Below are positions 1 to 12,288 of a DNA stretch of 64,000 nucleotides, in pieces (position 1 is the first letter of the stretch; the number at the start of each line of letters is the position of its first letter). The notes below the pieces were generated by a model. The model was not told the DNA's origin and searched no databases. It saw only the letters and a list, made by a program, of their open reading frames with translations. Origin of the DNA: Perkinsus olseni (taxonomy: Eukaryota; Perkinsozoa; Perkinsida; Perkinsidae); NCBI GenBank assembly GCA_013115135.1, contig JABANP010000099.1, forward strand, positions 1 to 64,000, in the 5' to 3' direction. Both the position numbers and the translations under genes were made by a program.

Positions 1-1174
1 GGTCCATCACGAACCCTCGCTGGTTCCACCTCCGCAACGACGCCAACGACAGGCTCACAACTTCAAAAATCATCCCTAAACTCACCGATGTATTTACTAC
101 CAACCCTAGGCCTACAGACAGGGCAGCTTCCCTTGTCCTACCGCACGCTCAGCAAGAACCCGACTGATCCTCTCCCTTCGCTTCGTTTCATAATGGTTAA
201 AACCGTAGCCGCTGAAGCTCCACCGAATCGCCATTAACGTGGAACCTGTCCAAGACGGGCGAGATAGGTAAGCAATGATGATACAAGAAGATGAGGGTAC
301 TCTTGAAAGGCTTTCGGCTTCAGGTTGAGGGGGCTGATTCCCGTCCGCCGCAGCGCTTCTTGTGTGCCTGCAAAATCCGCAGGGAGCGTTCGACAAAACC
401 AATTCCGAAACTCAGAATCGAAACAGGAACAAGTCCATTCTAGGTTGTAAGGATTAATTCCAGAATCGATTCTGAATCTCAGAAGGGATTACTAATCTTT
501 ATAAAAACTCATATTAAGTAATAGGGATACAATATGTATTATGAGTATTACTATCTAGTTAGTCTAAGTACATTTCTATAGTATTATACAGGTTTAGTAC
601 TAAATTGAATTACGGTATTCTGCGTGCGCAAACGAAGATTCCGGAAACTCAGTGGTGATAGCAAAAATCACTGCTCCTTACGCGGCGTCAAAGGCAGATC
701 TTCTGTCGGGTCCACGTCGTCCTCCTGATAACTTGCCATTACTTCAACCGGCTCTGGCCAACCTCTTTCACACCCCTCATGACGAACACAACAGAGATCA
801 ATAAACAGAAAATAAGATCACAAAAAATATAAGGAGCAAAGTAACAGTTGGTAACCTGTCAGGAGCGACGATCGCCGCCTCGGTCTTGAATTAGTTCAGG
901 CCCCTCTAAGCAAGCTAGTTGGATCCCCTCCTTGCAAAAATACCAAATTCTGTGGCGGAGGGGCCATGCCTGGGGGCACTACATGACGAAAACTACACCT
1001 GAGCAGAAATGAATCTTCCTAGCTTCGACCTAAGATACTCCTACCTATCGCCATAGTGGCACTGTCCTCGCAGCCAATGACGGCATATCTTCGACGCACC
1101 ACCAACACCGCTGCGCAATCTTTTATAAGCCGGCCCCGTTTGTGACTAGCATGACCAAAAGATTCTCTCCCGAT
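1..1174. other. No supported gene
   Basis: No open frame here resembles a known family. Around 390-480 there is a copy of the AATCGATT-core dispersed repeat. At about 1022-1040 there is a minus-strand copy of the motif AGTATCTTAGGTCGAAGC that also occurs inside introns of the adjacent KH gene. AT-rich sequence fills 480-620. Confidence 0.5.
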
Positions 1175-1917
1175 CTAACCACTCCCCTCCCTTACCGCGT
1201 CGAAGCCATGCGGTTGGTTTTCCGGCAACCTCGGGTCCACCGCCTTCGGCGCTGCCACGCCGTCATCATCTTCATCATCGGAAGCTTCCCCTAGCGCACT
1301 TCTCCTTTTCTTGCCTAGCAGCATGTTCTGTGCTGCATAAAGTTCCTGATAGAAAAAGCCGTAAAATGCCGTGGCAGACGAAAGAACCGGTACGTGAAGT
1401 TTGTCTTCTAGTGACTCCTGTGTCGAACCCTCGACCATAATCATCTGTATCGCTGGTATCTGGTCACCAACCGACATATTGGATTCCCTGCACGCTTCGA
1501 CCTAAGATACTACCGGTATGCCCCTTTGCGAGCACCACACTCCATAGTCTTCATAAACTCCTTTCATAAGATGTTCAACCATCTCACACGTGCGCCGATA
1601 AGAGACCTAATTCGTATCCTGCAAGGGTCGACCTAAGATACTCCTTCCAACCTCATCATTGCTCGACACACAAAGATGCAACGGTTCGTCAGACTCCTTC
1701 TGCTCCGGTCCTTCTCGATAATTACCTTCCACAAAACCACCATCAGAAAATCTCAACTCGCCCTTCCTTCCCGCTACTTCTGCGTCCCCTCAGTCTTAAT
1801 TTTTGCAGAGGTCTTATTATGAATTTCCTTCATGTGCTCGCCATTCGGTCCAATAATTCTGCCAACAATCGGGAAGTCCTTGTGCATTCTCTCAGCTCCA
1901 ATCACAAACCTGAAGCA
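1175..1917 (-). CDS. KH-domain RNA-binding protein, 3' part
   Basis: The minus strand from about 1917 encodes a KH domain: a segment reading FPIVGRIIGPNG then EHMKEIHNKTSAKIK contains the GxxG loop (GPNG) flanked by the usual hydrophobic strand and helix. Farther on, DEPLHLCVSSNDE matches the last strand of the extended KH folds of SF1 and KHDC4/BLOM7-type proteins. The next exons encode EMVEHLMKGVYEDY and then a segment ending in an acidic stretch (EASDDEDDDG), with a stop at 1175. A 45-nt intron (phase 0, GTTGG...TTAG) separates SSNDE from VSYRR, and another lies before MIMVEGS. The join between KTEGTQ and GGFVEG could not be fixed in frame, so exon limits are approximate. The 5' exons beyond 1917 were not found. 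A role in RNA binding or splicing is inferred from the KH family. Confidence 0.55.
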
Positions 1918-3900
1918 GCAGCTGACGGAAAATTTTGGAAAAATCAAAAATGAGATAATTCATAAAAGAATATAAGGTATTTAATAATAAACGGTAAAAG
2001 TGGACGGTAAAATTGGAAAAGGAAAATAAAAAAAGGAAAAAAGGCGACGAAAAAAAGGGGGAAGCAAAAAAACCAAGACAAAACTGAGAAGAACGGCGCA
2101 TAAGGTGCAAGACACCCAACCGAAAAGGTTGGCGGAAACAGCGCTCCACAAGAAGCAGCTCACGACTCGCCACTACCGAACCTATTAGTACTACCGTGCG
2201 CACCAGCGTCCACCAGAGCTCATCGCTGCGAACCCCTCAGCGTCGATGCCTGGACCTCCAACTTCCCCTAGACGGACAGAGTCGACAGAGGACTTCACCG
2301 ACTGGCCTTACCTTCTCGCTGAAGGCTTGCCGCTGCTGCGGTTTCGAGTAGATTCTAAATGCTACAATCACAGCCACAACCACTCCTGAAGGGTTCCTAC
2401 TCGCAGTTCCTTCTCAACGTCCGCACTAAATCGTTTCAAGCGCATAACACAGGTGTCCCCCTCAAGCTTGAGTACCATACCTTGCAGAAAAGATATCAAA
2501 ATCGAAAATTTTTTGAAAATTTATTCAGAATTTTTGGAGACACTTTCCGCCTTTGCCGCAATAATGATCTGAATGTTGCTGAGGGCCTTTCCCAAGGACT
2601 ATGATAACGGTTCACGTTCCCGTGCGTCCAAAGCACTAAGATACGTCCCCTAATTTGGAAGTCAATAATGACGTCGATCCAGTTCGACCAGAGTCTTTAA
2701 TACTGAGATGGAAACCACAGCCTCACCATCAAGATGTCTCTGGCATTCCTGTGCGTCCGAGTTCTCCTGAAACTCCACCAGAGCCACGTCCGGGGCCGAT
2801 ACAGAATCTAGCAGCTGCACTGTCTTCAACGGACCGTACCTGTATCAAAGCAGCAAACAGGTTGATTAGACTAGCGGAAACTCGGAAGCCTGAAACTGCG
2901 TGTTACGATAGGAGAAACGCTCAGAGTCTGGCCTACTGGTCCTACTCGAAACTGATAACCATCATTTTTACAGAAAAAATCCGAAGATGATAGAGTAATT
3001 TTATTCGCTCAGGATGGCTGTACACGAAGCGTTAAAATACATACAGCGAAGACATTACCCGGTTTAATATTGAAAGTCGAAGAGGGACCAGTGAGTTCTC
3101 CGAACAACCGATACACTAGTCCTACGCGACCTAGTGATGATCAACATTCTCAGTCGACTACCAAGGGTACGATGCCCGTCCAATCTTACTTCACAAAAGT
3201 CGACCAAAGATCGTTCTCAGAGAACGCAAAGTCGCTTCGAATTCCCTCAAGCATGAGGACCAGGGCGAACGAGGACAAGTCACCTGAAAAAAGAAACAAT
3301 TAAAAATTATTACTCAGTCGTCGCTAGGGAAGTAGTTAATTAGGTTACCGAGAACGAACCAGTTCGGTCCATTTCGAAATGAGAGCGGCGAAAGTCCGTC
3401 AGTAAAGACAAGAAGTTCATTCCGAGTGGATCATCCACGGCAGCCTGGCCGCACTCGGAAGTTAGTCCGATTTTGAACCCGACTAAGGTGGATCTTACCA
3501 GCTTGGGACACGTTATTTTGATAAGTCAAAAACGGGTTCACTTTCTCCACATTTCGCGACTCACTTGCGCCTGAGAAAGGAAGACCGTCACAGTGGTTAT
3601 GATAGTAATGATATTACTACTGTTGGTGCTGCTACGGGGGTCAATAGGGGAAGGTGCGGTAGGAGATAGATGATCGGCTAGTACCATAAGAGTCATACAA
3701 ACACTGGTAAAAATCAGACTTATCTCCAGACAGGTTGGGCTGTTGAGAATGAGAGAAAAAATAGCGTCATAGCAGCTCCCCTGGACGAGAGGACACGAAA
3801 TTATACATGATAGATTCTATCGCGATTTATTGGGTAGAACCTTCTATCGGCATGCCCGAAGAACCGGTTGAGAGCATTCAGGCTGAAACCTACGGATCAG
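1918..3900. other. No confident gene; possible 5' region of the KH gene
   Basis: Short open frames on both strands look unlike known families. The upstream exons of the minus-strand KH gene should lie at the left edge of this stretch, but I could not recognise them. The rest shows no clear repeat or RNA gene. Confidence 0.3.
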
Positions 3901-3904
3901 TGAC

Positions 3905-4860
3905 AATGAGCTTTAGGAGCGGAAACGAAAATAGACACGACAGACCTGGACGATTTTGAAGCGATTTTCCGGGCAATTTTTTCCACTGGCAGCCCGGGGA
4001 GAGCACCGGAAATATCTACAGACTGATAATGAGTTTTTTTGGAGCGGAAACGAAATTAAGCATGTCGAAGATGGTAGATTACACGAGCCACAGGTGAAAC
4101 CATTATCAGCTCCCCGGCTGTCATGAATGCAAGCTTCGTGTGGTCTCACTGACCTACCCTTCTCGGGGTTCTGAGTTCTTTCCAATGGAAACGAAATTGA
4201 AAAATATCGGGTAGATTACACGAGTCACCAATGAAGTCCTTACTAGTCTTACTAACCTATTCAACTTGAAAACCGCTATCATCCATAATCGTAAAAATTG
4301 CTTCGCGTGAGCAACAGGGCGTTTGGCTGCTTTCTCCCTAAGTGCTCTCGAGTTGAAACGAAATCGAAAGTGCCGAACTGACCGATCAGCTTCCGTCTGC
4401 AATGGACGCAAGCAAGCTTCGTAGTTTCACTAACCTATCCAACTTAATGTAATAAACCACCATCATCATGCTCATCACCATCGTAATGACGGGTTGCAGG
4501 AGCAGGAGAAAGTCGTCAACAGCGTATTCTGAGAGCTCTCCTGAGTCGTTACTTACTCTGACTGGAACCGAGAGCACAGAAGCCCATCCGTAATTAACAC
4601 AAGCAGGCTTCTCAGTTTCACTAACCTACGCAACCAATCAATAAACCACTATCATCGTCATGCTCATCATCATCACAATAATGGCTTCACAACAACTCCA
4701 CAGAAAGTCGTCAAGAGCCTGAGTTGTAAGAGCGGAAACGAAAATACAAATTCCAAGCTCATCCCGTGTGTAATTAACGCAAGCTCGCGTCTTAGTTTCA
4801 CTAATCTACTTAATAAACCACTATCATCCATGCTCATCACCATCACAACAAAATCAGTCC
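3905..4860 (+). repeat. Degenerate tandem repeats, about 180-190 bp
   Basis: Two landmarks recur in order. GGAAACGAAA (variant GAAACGAAA) occurs near 3919, 4035, 4184, 4357 and 4735. AGTTTCACTAACCTA followed by AATAAACCACTATCATC and ATGCTCATCACCATCACAA occurs near 4427, 4614 and 4794, so about 180-187 bp apart. Units have diverged strongly. The array abuts the 3' end of SAR1. Confidence 0.55.
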
Positions 4861-5445
4861 AGGAATTGCGCCAGCCACTTGAACCCCTCAGCATACCCCA
4901 TTCTCTTGACGACAGAGCACATAAAAACCTCCACCGGACGGATGCCAGACTCCTGAGCACTCTGGGCGGCGCCGGACTTAACTTCCCTTCCGAAGGTAGT
5001 ATGAGAATGCAAACCGAGACACTGTCTGAACTCCTCCTCGCCAGCCGCGTTTCTGATGTCGATCTTGTTTCCCAAAACCGCGATCGGGACCGTACAAAGC
5101 TCCTGGCACTCGAGTAGTTGCCTCAGCTCCTCAGCCGCCTCCAAAAAACGGGTCCGGTCGGCCGCGTCCACCAGAAAAATAATTCCGTCCACAGTAGCAT
5201 AGTAGTCCTTCCAAATACGCCTCATGGCCGCCCAAGTCAAAGGTTCTGAAGCGTATCTTTCCGATCAGCAATTCTTCCGAGTGCGGATGCAGGGTGGGGA
5301 CGTGAGTAGCGACTTTGTCATCCTTCAACATGTGTAAAAGCGTAGTTTTTCCGGCGTTGTCCAACCCCAGGAAGAGAATCTTGGCGTTCTTGCGAGACAG
5401 GCCTAGATAGCTGAGAGCGTCCCACAGCCAATTGACGAGGAACAT
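4854..5445 (-). pseudogene. SAR1: SAR1 small GTPase, frame broken at switch II
   Basis: This encodes the COPII GTPase SAR1, which recruits the Sec23/24 coat at the endoplasmic reticulum. The start at 5445 gives the family N-terminus [16 protein letters not shown] (membrane-inserting helix). Then come the P-loop [11 protein letters not shown], the switch region ending FDLGGH (DxxG motif), NKID (base recognition) and EVFMCSVVKRMGYAEGFKWL at the C-terminus (stop at 4854). The frame changes at about 5223: FDLGGH and RRIWKDYY lie in different frames, overlapping at CCATGAGGCG. The two to three residues normally between them are missing, so about 8 bases appear deleted compared with the family. No intron can explain it, because the two codons abut. 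Either the gene is dead, or the assembly has an error here. No other intron is needed, and the length otherwise fits (about 195 residues). Confidence 0.85.
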
Positions 5446-6143
5446 TGCCGAGAGAAAGAGGGTATGATAATAACTATTCCGTGAATGACCATGGTCGACC
5501 TCGGATACTCCCACAGCTGCTCACTCTAGGATACTTTCCCTATTCCCACGACCGCGCACTTTCACCAACGACCACTGAAAAAAAGTCAAAATTCACAGAA
5601 AAAAATGCACGAAAAAATTTCTTGCATCTCGTTCGTCCTGCTCGGTGAAATGCAGAGAACTAAGGAGTAAGAATAGACTGTGTCCTTAGGAAGAAGATTT
5701 TAGTCCGATCTGTTCGCCGAGACTGTTCAATAGACGACTTCTGCATGTCCAGACAGAATTGGAATTAATCTGCGCGACCCGGCTATGGGCTATGGCTACT
5801 CAGGCTGCACAACTGCCTGTTGCAAACCCGATCAAAATCTTCCCTGGCGTTGCCCTTCATACACGTACGCGTGTAGATTTTGGCGCTGTTTCTCCAATAG
5901 CTCTGAGGGGCTCCTTCGGGTCGATCTAGTCCGTGTGGCAATCAATTCGTTATTAATAGCGAGGGCCTTCAGCACGCATTGGGCGTCAGAGGACCAATGG
6001 AGAGATGTACCCGTTAAGGCCTTTGCCGCTGCGACTGAACACGCCACCACCGTCTCAAGCGCCACTCAGCGCCCGGGTAACTTGTACCTTCTCCGAAAGA
6101 GTCCGTATTCTCCTAGTCGTTGTTGGTCTGTTGGTAATACAAG
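5446..6143. other. Intergenic between SAR1 and ISY1
   Basis: No supported gene. At about 5490-5510, just upstream of the SAR1 start, the minus strand carries a diverged copy (AGTATCCGAGGTCGACC) of the intron motif seen in the KH and SPX genes. The two flanking genes are divergent, so promoters of both should lie here, but no defined element is visible. Confidence 0.4.
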
Positions 6144-8530
6144 ATGGCTCGTTCTGAGGAGAAGGCGATGCACCTGTTAAATCGCTGGGTCGACCAGCAG
6201 AGGAAGATCGAAACTGGCCAGCTTTTTCAGCGTCCTCACTACAACCGACCCAGGTGAGGGGGTGGTAGTAGCGGTCGATTCACAATTCTGTTTTGCTTCA
6301 GGTACGCGACGGATTGTACTTCCCTGAAGGACTGCGTGCACTGGCGACAAACTCTGGTAGGCGTTCTTGGGGCTGGAAAAATTGGCTTTTCTTCTTAGAC
6401 TGAAAGTTTCTAGTAACGATTCTCTTGTCTATTATAGAGAAGTATGAAGTATCTTTGAAATCGAAGCGAAACGGTTATCAACCTCAGCCAGCCAAACGTG
6501 AGGAATTTTCATATCGTAAATCGATTAGTGCGAGTTTTATTTTTGTCTATGGGTCATTCCTAATGTGACTTAGTAGGAACTTATGTTCTCTCTAGCAGTA
6601 GCGCTCGAGCGACGCTTCACTCACTTTCAGGTCCGGGACATCTCCAAGAATATATCGGACATCCAAAATGCGTCCTTAGGAGAGCAAAAAATAAGAGAAC
6701 TCAACGACCTCATCAACAGACTGCTGCGAACTAAGTAATAGCAAACGCGAAGGGAAGACATGATTTGGGGGATTTATGGTAGGAAGCACTGGGAAGACCA
6801 AATAAGAGCGTTGGGAGGTCCGGACTACTCGGCCATGCGAGCTGGTGCGGGGGAAGCTGGTGAAGGCGCTGAGATTATCGGAGGAAGTAACTCAGTCGAT
6901 CGCATTAGAAAATCCGGTTATGATTCCCTTTTAGATGGCTACAAGTACTTCGGAGCTGCCAAGGATCTGCCGGGAGTGAGGGAGCTGTTCGAGCATCAGA
7001 GGGCGATGAGGGCCGCTGAGGATGCTGAGAGGAAAAAACGACGAACTAGGAAGGAACTGTACTAGGGGATGAAGCGTCGGTGGTGGTGACGGGTGCTCGA
7101 CCGCTCGTGATGAGAGATTGAGGTGACTCGAAGGGAGTCTCATCGCTCCTCCCAGCGTTTTTGAATTAATCGTGGCGTGGGCTAGCAATGGAGACGTGTG
7201 GGAAATGCGAAAACAGAGTAGTGAGGAGCGCGACATGCAAAGATGAGACCATTGTGCCTCGCGACGCGAGAACGGCAGTCGTCGAACTATTATATTGTAA
7301 TGATACACTGAGCCCACTATGCCACATGCAAGAATGAGGACTATGCCGCACGTCGCAGGAGCAGCTGCTGCCGGTGGGGTTGGCTGCAGCACTCGTAATT
7401 TCACCACTGCTTCAGTCGCTCAATTCGCCAGAACATTTCTGAGGAATCTTCGACTTAAGAGCGCACTTGACGCGGCCAAAAGATTCTTTTGTTGCGAAGC
7501 ATACTACTGCAAGAGTCGAAATGGTGGACTGATTCGCATAGGGTCGGGGCCTAGGAGAACGTCGCTCGATAGCTGCTCGAGCAGCTAGGTCCACTTATGT
7601 CGGTCATGGCGAGTGAGAAATTATGAAAAATTCTTAAAATGCTTGTCCTACCCGATGGGGGTCGCCTGGTAGGAGTGTCTCCTCCCCGGCTGATCGATTC
7701 GCGACTTGAGCTCTTTTCCCATTGTATGTCACACAAGGTCGCGGACGAAGAGCCGGGATTTTAGTAATCGATACACTGTGTCGAAGGAAAATCCACGGTC
7801 GCACTCACTTCCGGTGCTGACCAGAATCCGAATTAGCCGGGTTGTTCAGAGAACTAATTCTAAAATTCAGAATCGATTATAACCCTTTAAATGCGATTTC
7901 ACAATGGATTCTCAAAATTCAGAATTAACTCTGTGAACAACCCCACGGTGTCACCATATCCGGAGCGAATGGTTGCTCTCAGGTACCAGGACATCGAACC
8001 AGACTACTTCGGTTGGCGTGCGGATGACGACGAAGTTCAAGTAATCTGGCCGGGCCGTCGTTTTTGCACGACGGCTGTTCTGTTCAGTTACTCGAGGAGT
8101 CGCAGCGAGAGCTAGAGTTGCAGGTGGAGGCTGAGGAAGAGTATGGCGCGAGAACGGTGACGGCCGAGGCTTCATAAGCTGACTTTACAGGTACCGTCGT
8201 ACGCACGGGATAAGTCCCCACAAACGCGGGAGGACGGCGTCGAGTGGTAGTGCTAGTAGCGCCACTGCAGCAGTCGCTCAACCTACTCCGTCGTCGCCGA
8301 GCCGAAGACAGGCAACTGCAGCGGCGTATAAGTCGTACGCTGTGGGGAATTTCGTGGCGCGCGGTCATGTAGCCTGTAGGTTCGTCTCTGTCCCGACTGA
8401 GGGAGAGATTGATAAGCTCATTCTGGCTAAGAAGAAGCAGTTGCTGGTCCAACAGTATGTGAGCGACAAGGACAAGGAGCAGCAGAAGGAAACGGAGGAT
8501 ATGTTGGCTACGTCGAAGGGAGGAGCCTGA
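6144..8530 (+). CDS. ISY1: Pre-mRNA splicing factor ISY1
   Basis: ISY1 is a component of the catalytic spliceosome (NineTeen-complex associated). Exons read as 6144-6253, 6302-6356, 6631-6734, 6783-7058, 7983-8040, 8088-8156, 8191-8246 and 8302-8530, which sums to a continuous frame of 318 codons. Family landmarks in order are MARSEEKAMHLLNRW, SDIQNASLGEQKIRELND, KHWEDQIRALGGPDY, GYKYFGAAKDLPGVRELFE, DIEPDYFGWRADDDE and, near the end, VPTEGEIDKLILAKKKQLLVQ; human ISY1 has the same order. Six introns are 34-55 nt or moderately longer (274 nt after exon 2), while the fourth (7059-7982) is about 920 nt and hosts a MITE-like element. The last two exon joins in the low-complexity linker are my best fit and could shift. 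Confidence 0.88.
7839..7943. mobile_element. MITE-like element in ISY1 intron
   Basis: About 105 bp are bounded by perfect 10-bp inverted ends GGGTTGTTCA and TGAACAACCC, with a further imperfect inverted repeat inside (AACTAATTCT against AGAATTAACT) and the core TTCAGAATCGATT. The structure is typical of a miniature inverted-repeat transposable element. No coding capacity. Target-site duplication is not obvious. Confidence 0.6.
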
Positions 8531-10734
8531 GTTGAAACGTTCGATTCTATTTCTTAGTGATTAACAGGGTTGTGTTTCTGAGTGGTAAAGTGGTGGTAGG
8601 TGGGTAGCAGTACAGGAGATATCCGAATGGCTGGTTAGTGTCTTAAGAGGATGCGCTGGGTTTCCCTTTTTTGGGATTCCTCAGTGCGGGTTGGAGGGAA
8701 GGCCCGGGTTTTCTGTTATGTAGTTCGCTCGGCGTTCCTTGTGATACTTCCCGACTGAACGCAACCGAAATCGAGATTAGCAATATAAGATGACTAGCGT
8801 GTAGCGATGAACAACTTCGATCGATTAGGGGCGAGCGAGAACTACTGTGTCACGCGTCGCACTGCACGCGCACGCACCAGTACACAAGAAGAATCAAAAA
8901 GCACAAGTTTATCAAATGCGAACTCAGTCGTATACGATTTACTCCATCGAATTGTTAACGTAATGATAGGGAGTGTTACTGTGAAATCAAATCGATTCCC
9001 AAAGGAGTCGTATGAAAATGTCAATGTGTTGCTTCTCCGTTGTTGCTCATAGACTATGACTATGAGTCATAGTCAACGCAAGGCGAGAAGGAGGGTAAGG
9101 TCTTCTACTTGGATCTATTCGGGGGGGGCGGGAGTATAATACTCCGAGTATTAGCTATGCACGCATGCACAAGATGATCGGCGTGCAATGAATAACAGAA
9201 TGCTCGAAAATATGCGAAAACTTTTCCGGTTTTGTACAGAGGTGTCAACACCCCACTACACTCCTGCACTGTGGACACAACAAGAGGCCACAAAGACGAG
9301 TCCTCGGCGCTTCAAAAATATGCTGAGATTGTGTGGCGTTGAAAAAGTGAAGCGGGGTTGTATTTCGGTGGGTCGGTAAAAGGAGATTGTTGGCGTTGGT
9401 CGAGAGGTGTATAGCATCTAATTTGGTATAATACTCAAACTTCGGGCCTAAGTTCGATTTCATGAATGAATTCGAGGTCGCACACCACTTATGCTAAGAA
9501 TTTGTGAAGGGGCATATAGCTGCATACGTACACTTTACGGGACAATATCGATGACGCTGTTGTTCCGCTTTCGAATGTACGACGGACTCGCATATAGTTG
9601 AACGCAACGCAGACTGAAAATTACTGGAGGACATGATAATTAGGAAAACTCAAGAAAGTATAAGTGTGATAAGCGATTAGTGAGTATTGACGAAACTGTT
9701 TCTAGCGAAACGCTAGAAGACGAAACGCTTTGTGCACGCGTGCTGCACAAAGTATAATTGTCTCGCTCAGCGCCAAGGAACAATTGTCCCAATCACTGCC
9801 GGGATCAGCTCCGGATACCGGTCTCGAACCTATTGGCAACCTATTATGGCGCATAATATTATGCGTTCTGGCATATTGAGCTCTTGGCACAATGGCAAAT
9901 TGTGTCATCGTGTCTCCACTACTCTCCACTCATATGCATAGAAGAGAATGTCTGGGGAGGAAGCTATTCGGAGAGGACGTTGGCATAGCAGGTAGGTCGT
10001 TTCGCAGTCCCTCCCAATTTGGGAGGGAGAGTCCGAGTCGATTTGGGAGTCCCTAAGTTTAGAGTGATTGCTGACCAAGGGTTCTTGCCTGCCTTTTGTG
10101 AGCTACTTCATTATCGTTGAGAGTGTCAACAATATTGCAGTACTAACGATCGTTGCTATAGTTCAAATTTTTTTTAAAAACCTAGGCGAAGTACAAGGTC
10201 CTGTTATCTAGGAGAGATTTCAATAACGCATCACCAGTTTACCGATGGCTATGATAGCCATCGGTAAACAGGCTATCTTCAGCTATGCTAGTGCCACGCA
10301 TTCTTGGGAATGTCATCTGTTCGAGATAATTCCAGTGCCATGCGATGAGGAGTGCCGGGTAGCTCCAGGCATTGGGTACCGGCGTGTATTTGGCATGGGA
10401 GAGCTCCTGAAAATGCATTTATCCGAAGTACTCCGAGCAATCCGGAACCGCTGTTGGACGATAACCTCACACGCACGTGCGGCCATCTGATGCGTGTAAG
10501 GCAGTTGGGGGAAGCGAAATGCTGTTATTAACCCCCGATGATATATCACATCAAAATACACCCTTGTCCGATTCTAATGCGAAGATGAACTGGGCTAGGA
10601 ATTTAATTTGACGAGACTCATCAAAAGCGATCGCTTCGCAACCTTCCACTCAACATGCTGCTTTAACATCAGACAAAAGCATCGACGACAACAGCACCCG
10701 AAATCCATGAAGGGTCGCTCGGGAATGCGAGTGG
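8531..10734. other. Non-coding region rich in hairpins
   Basis: No gene is supported. Perfect or near-perfect inverted repeats occur at 9052-9074, 9131-9145, 9728-9752, 9850-9865 and 10237-10269 (16-bp arms, one-base centre). Short frames overlapping these have no family resemblance. Confidence 0.5.
10237..10269. repeat. 33-bp perfect palindrome with one-base centre
   Basis: Arms GTTTACCGATGGCTAT and ATAGCCATCGGTAAAC are exact reverse complements around a single G at 10253. A 16-bp perfect stem of this kind is far beyond chance for a random position. Confidence 0.95.
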
Positions 10735-11763
10735 TCACCCATGGCTTTGAGTGGGTTGCATCGGAGCATCCACAGCGCTCTGATACACGTTGCAAATTTG
10801 CGTTATCATTTTGGTACAGTCCTCTCTTTCCAAGACATCTCTTATCGGAGATTCAGGCAGAATTATTCTCTGTAACTCGTAGAAGATATCCGAGCAGCTC
10901 ATCCCGAAGGCTCTGTTGTTGAAATCTTTTCCCGGGTCATCATGATAAACATTGTAAAGATGTCCCTCCGTTAGAATCTTCTCGACGTGGCCATCCTCCC
11001 TGAAAGCACATGCGGGACGAGTTGCTCGCCACGAGTACGCCTAGGGGCAGCTGTCAGGAGCGCAGTTCAGGCGCTGAGCTCCTGATTAGGACGCCACGCT
11101 CCCAGGCTTGGAGAGAAGACCCCATGAGCGGTCGTCATGAATGTAACACTGAACGGTTCAGCGGCACCACCCAACTCACATTATGTACGACCTTTCACCG
11201 CAACTGACGCCAACGACCCTCGAGATTATACCAGTCTGTTTCTCAATCTCGACAGAGTACCTCACCCTTGCATGGTCAGTGAACTGAAGACTGCAAGTCT
11301 GGGAATGAATTTCGATTCCTTCTTCGTCAACCTCGACGTCGGTTGTCACAGCTGCACCGCACGTACCATCCTAACAGCAACACGCGGTGATGTTGAATAT
11401 TCCTCCGCCTGAGGAAGATGTCATTCTCCCTTCGGGACCTGTCCTCACCCCTTTGGATTGCATTAGTTTTTTGGCTTGCGGAAGGTCCAAGTTCTGCATT
11501 TCCCACTTGCGTTTGCCATTGGCAGCATGAGCAGTCGTCGGCTGGAATTCCCTTCTACTCTGGAGGGGCATGGGTCTGTTGCTTGGTGGATGAATCCTGT
11601 CCCCTAACACCCTTCGAGCGCGGACGTTCTTCCGACTTCCGTGAGCGTCGACTTCCATAGGGTCCTCATTGTTGTCGGAGTTGAACGGCGTCGCTCCGTA
11701 CACTTGCGGTATGTGAATCATCAAACAGATGACAGAGGCTATCCAAATAATGAAGGTTGGCAT
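10735..11763 (-). CDS. Secreted protein of local three-exon family, copy 1
   Basis: Exons 11449-11763, 11180-11370 and 10735-10999 splice (phase 0, then phase 2) to about 256 residues. The protein begins with a clear signal peptide (MPTFIIWIASVICLMIHIPQ, then VYGA). Exon 1 continues with a basic, low-complexity stretch. Exons 2 and 3 hold Cys residues at positions shared with the copies at 24.1 and 25.7 kb, and exon 3 contains SCSDIFYELQRIILPESP and CTKMITQICNVYQSAV, aligned with MTCMDTFYTLQKNILSLP and MCNTIKMHVCNTYEQAV in the paralogs. Exon 1 is longer than in the other copies (105 against 54 codons). I do not recognise the family; it is probably exported. Introns are about 78 and 180 nt. 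Confidence 0.75.
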
Positions 11764-12288
11764 TATAACAAGGGGAAAGCTGAGGGGTTCTGATTCAGAA
11801 CTTCTGAAGATACAACAGATGATAACCTTGGGAGGGAAGCTTCCACAAGCCCCTCCGCAAGAGCGATGACTCTGCGTGAGTACAATGGTTCAGGGAGTTT
11901 ACACCGAATGACCGGAAAGGGGCGTCCCGAATCTCTCCCGGGAATTCCATTACACCGGGCACCCACCGATTCAGGAGGCGAGACGAATTTGCTTTTTTTA
12001 TCCGCTCGGACGTGCATTTCCGTAGCTACGGAGAGCCGTCAGGCATCACAGGGGTCTCCGGGAATTTGTCAAATTCGTCCAGTGAACGAAAATTCCCGAA
12101 ATGAGGGAGAGTGAATGAAGCAAGAGTCAACAATGAGCTTCTTACCGGTGCACATGGGTATCACGCTGTACACCTGCGAGTGCAAACTGTTTGCACAACT
12201 TTGTTACAACAACCTCTCGCAAAACAGCCGACGCCATCGGCTGGCGGCGAGGTTCCTCAGGTGGTGTGTTTGCTCAAACACCAGTTGC

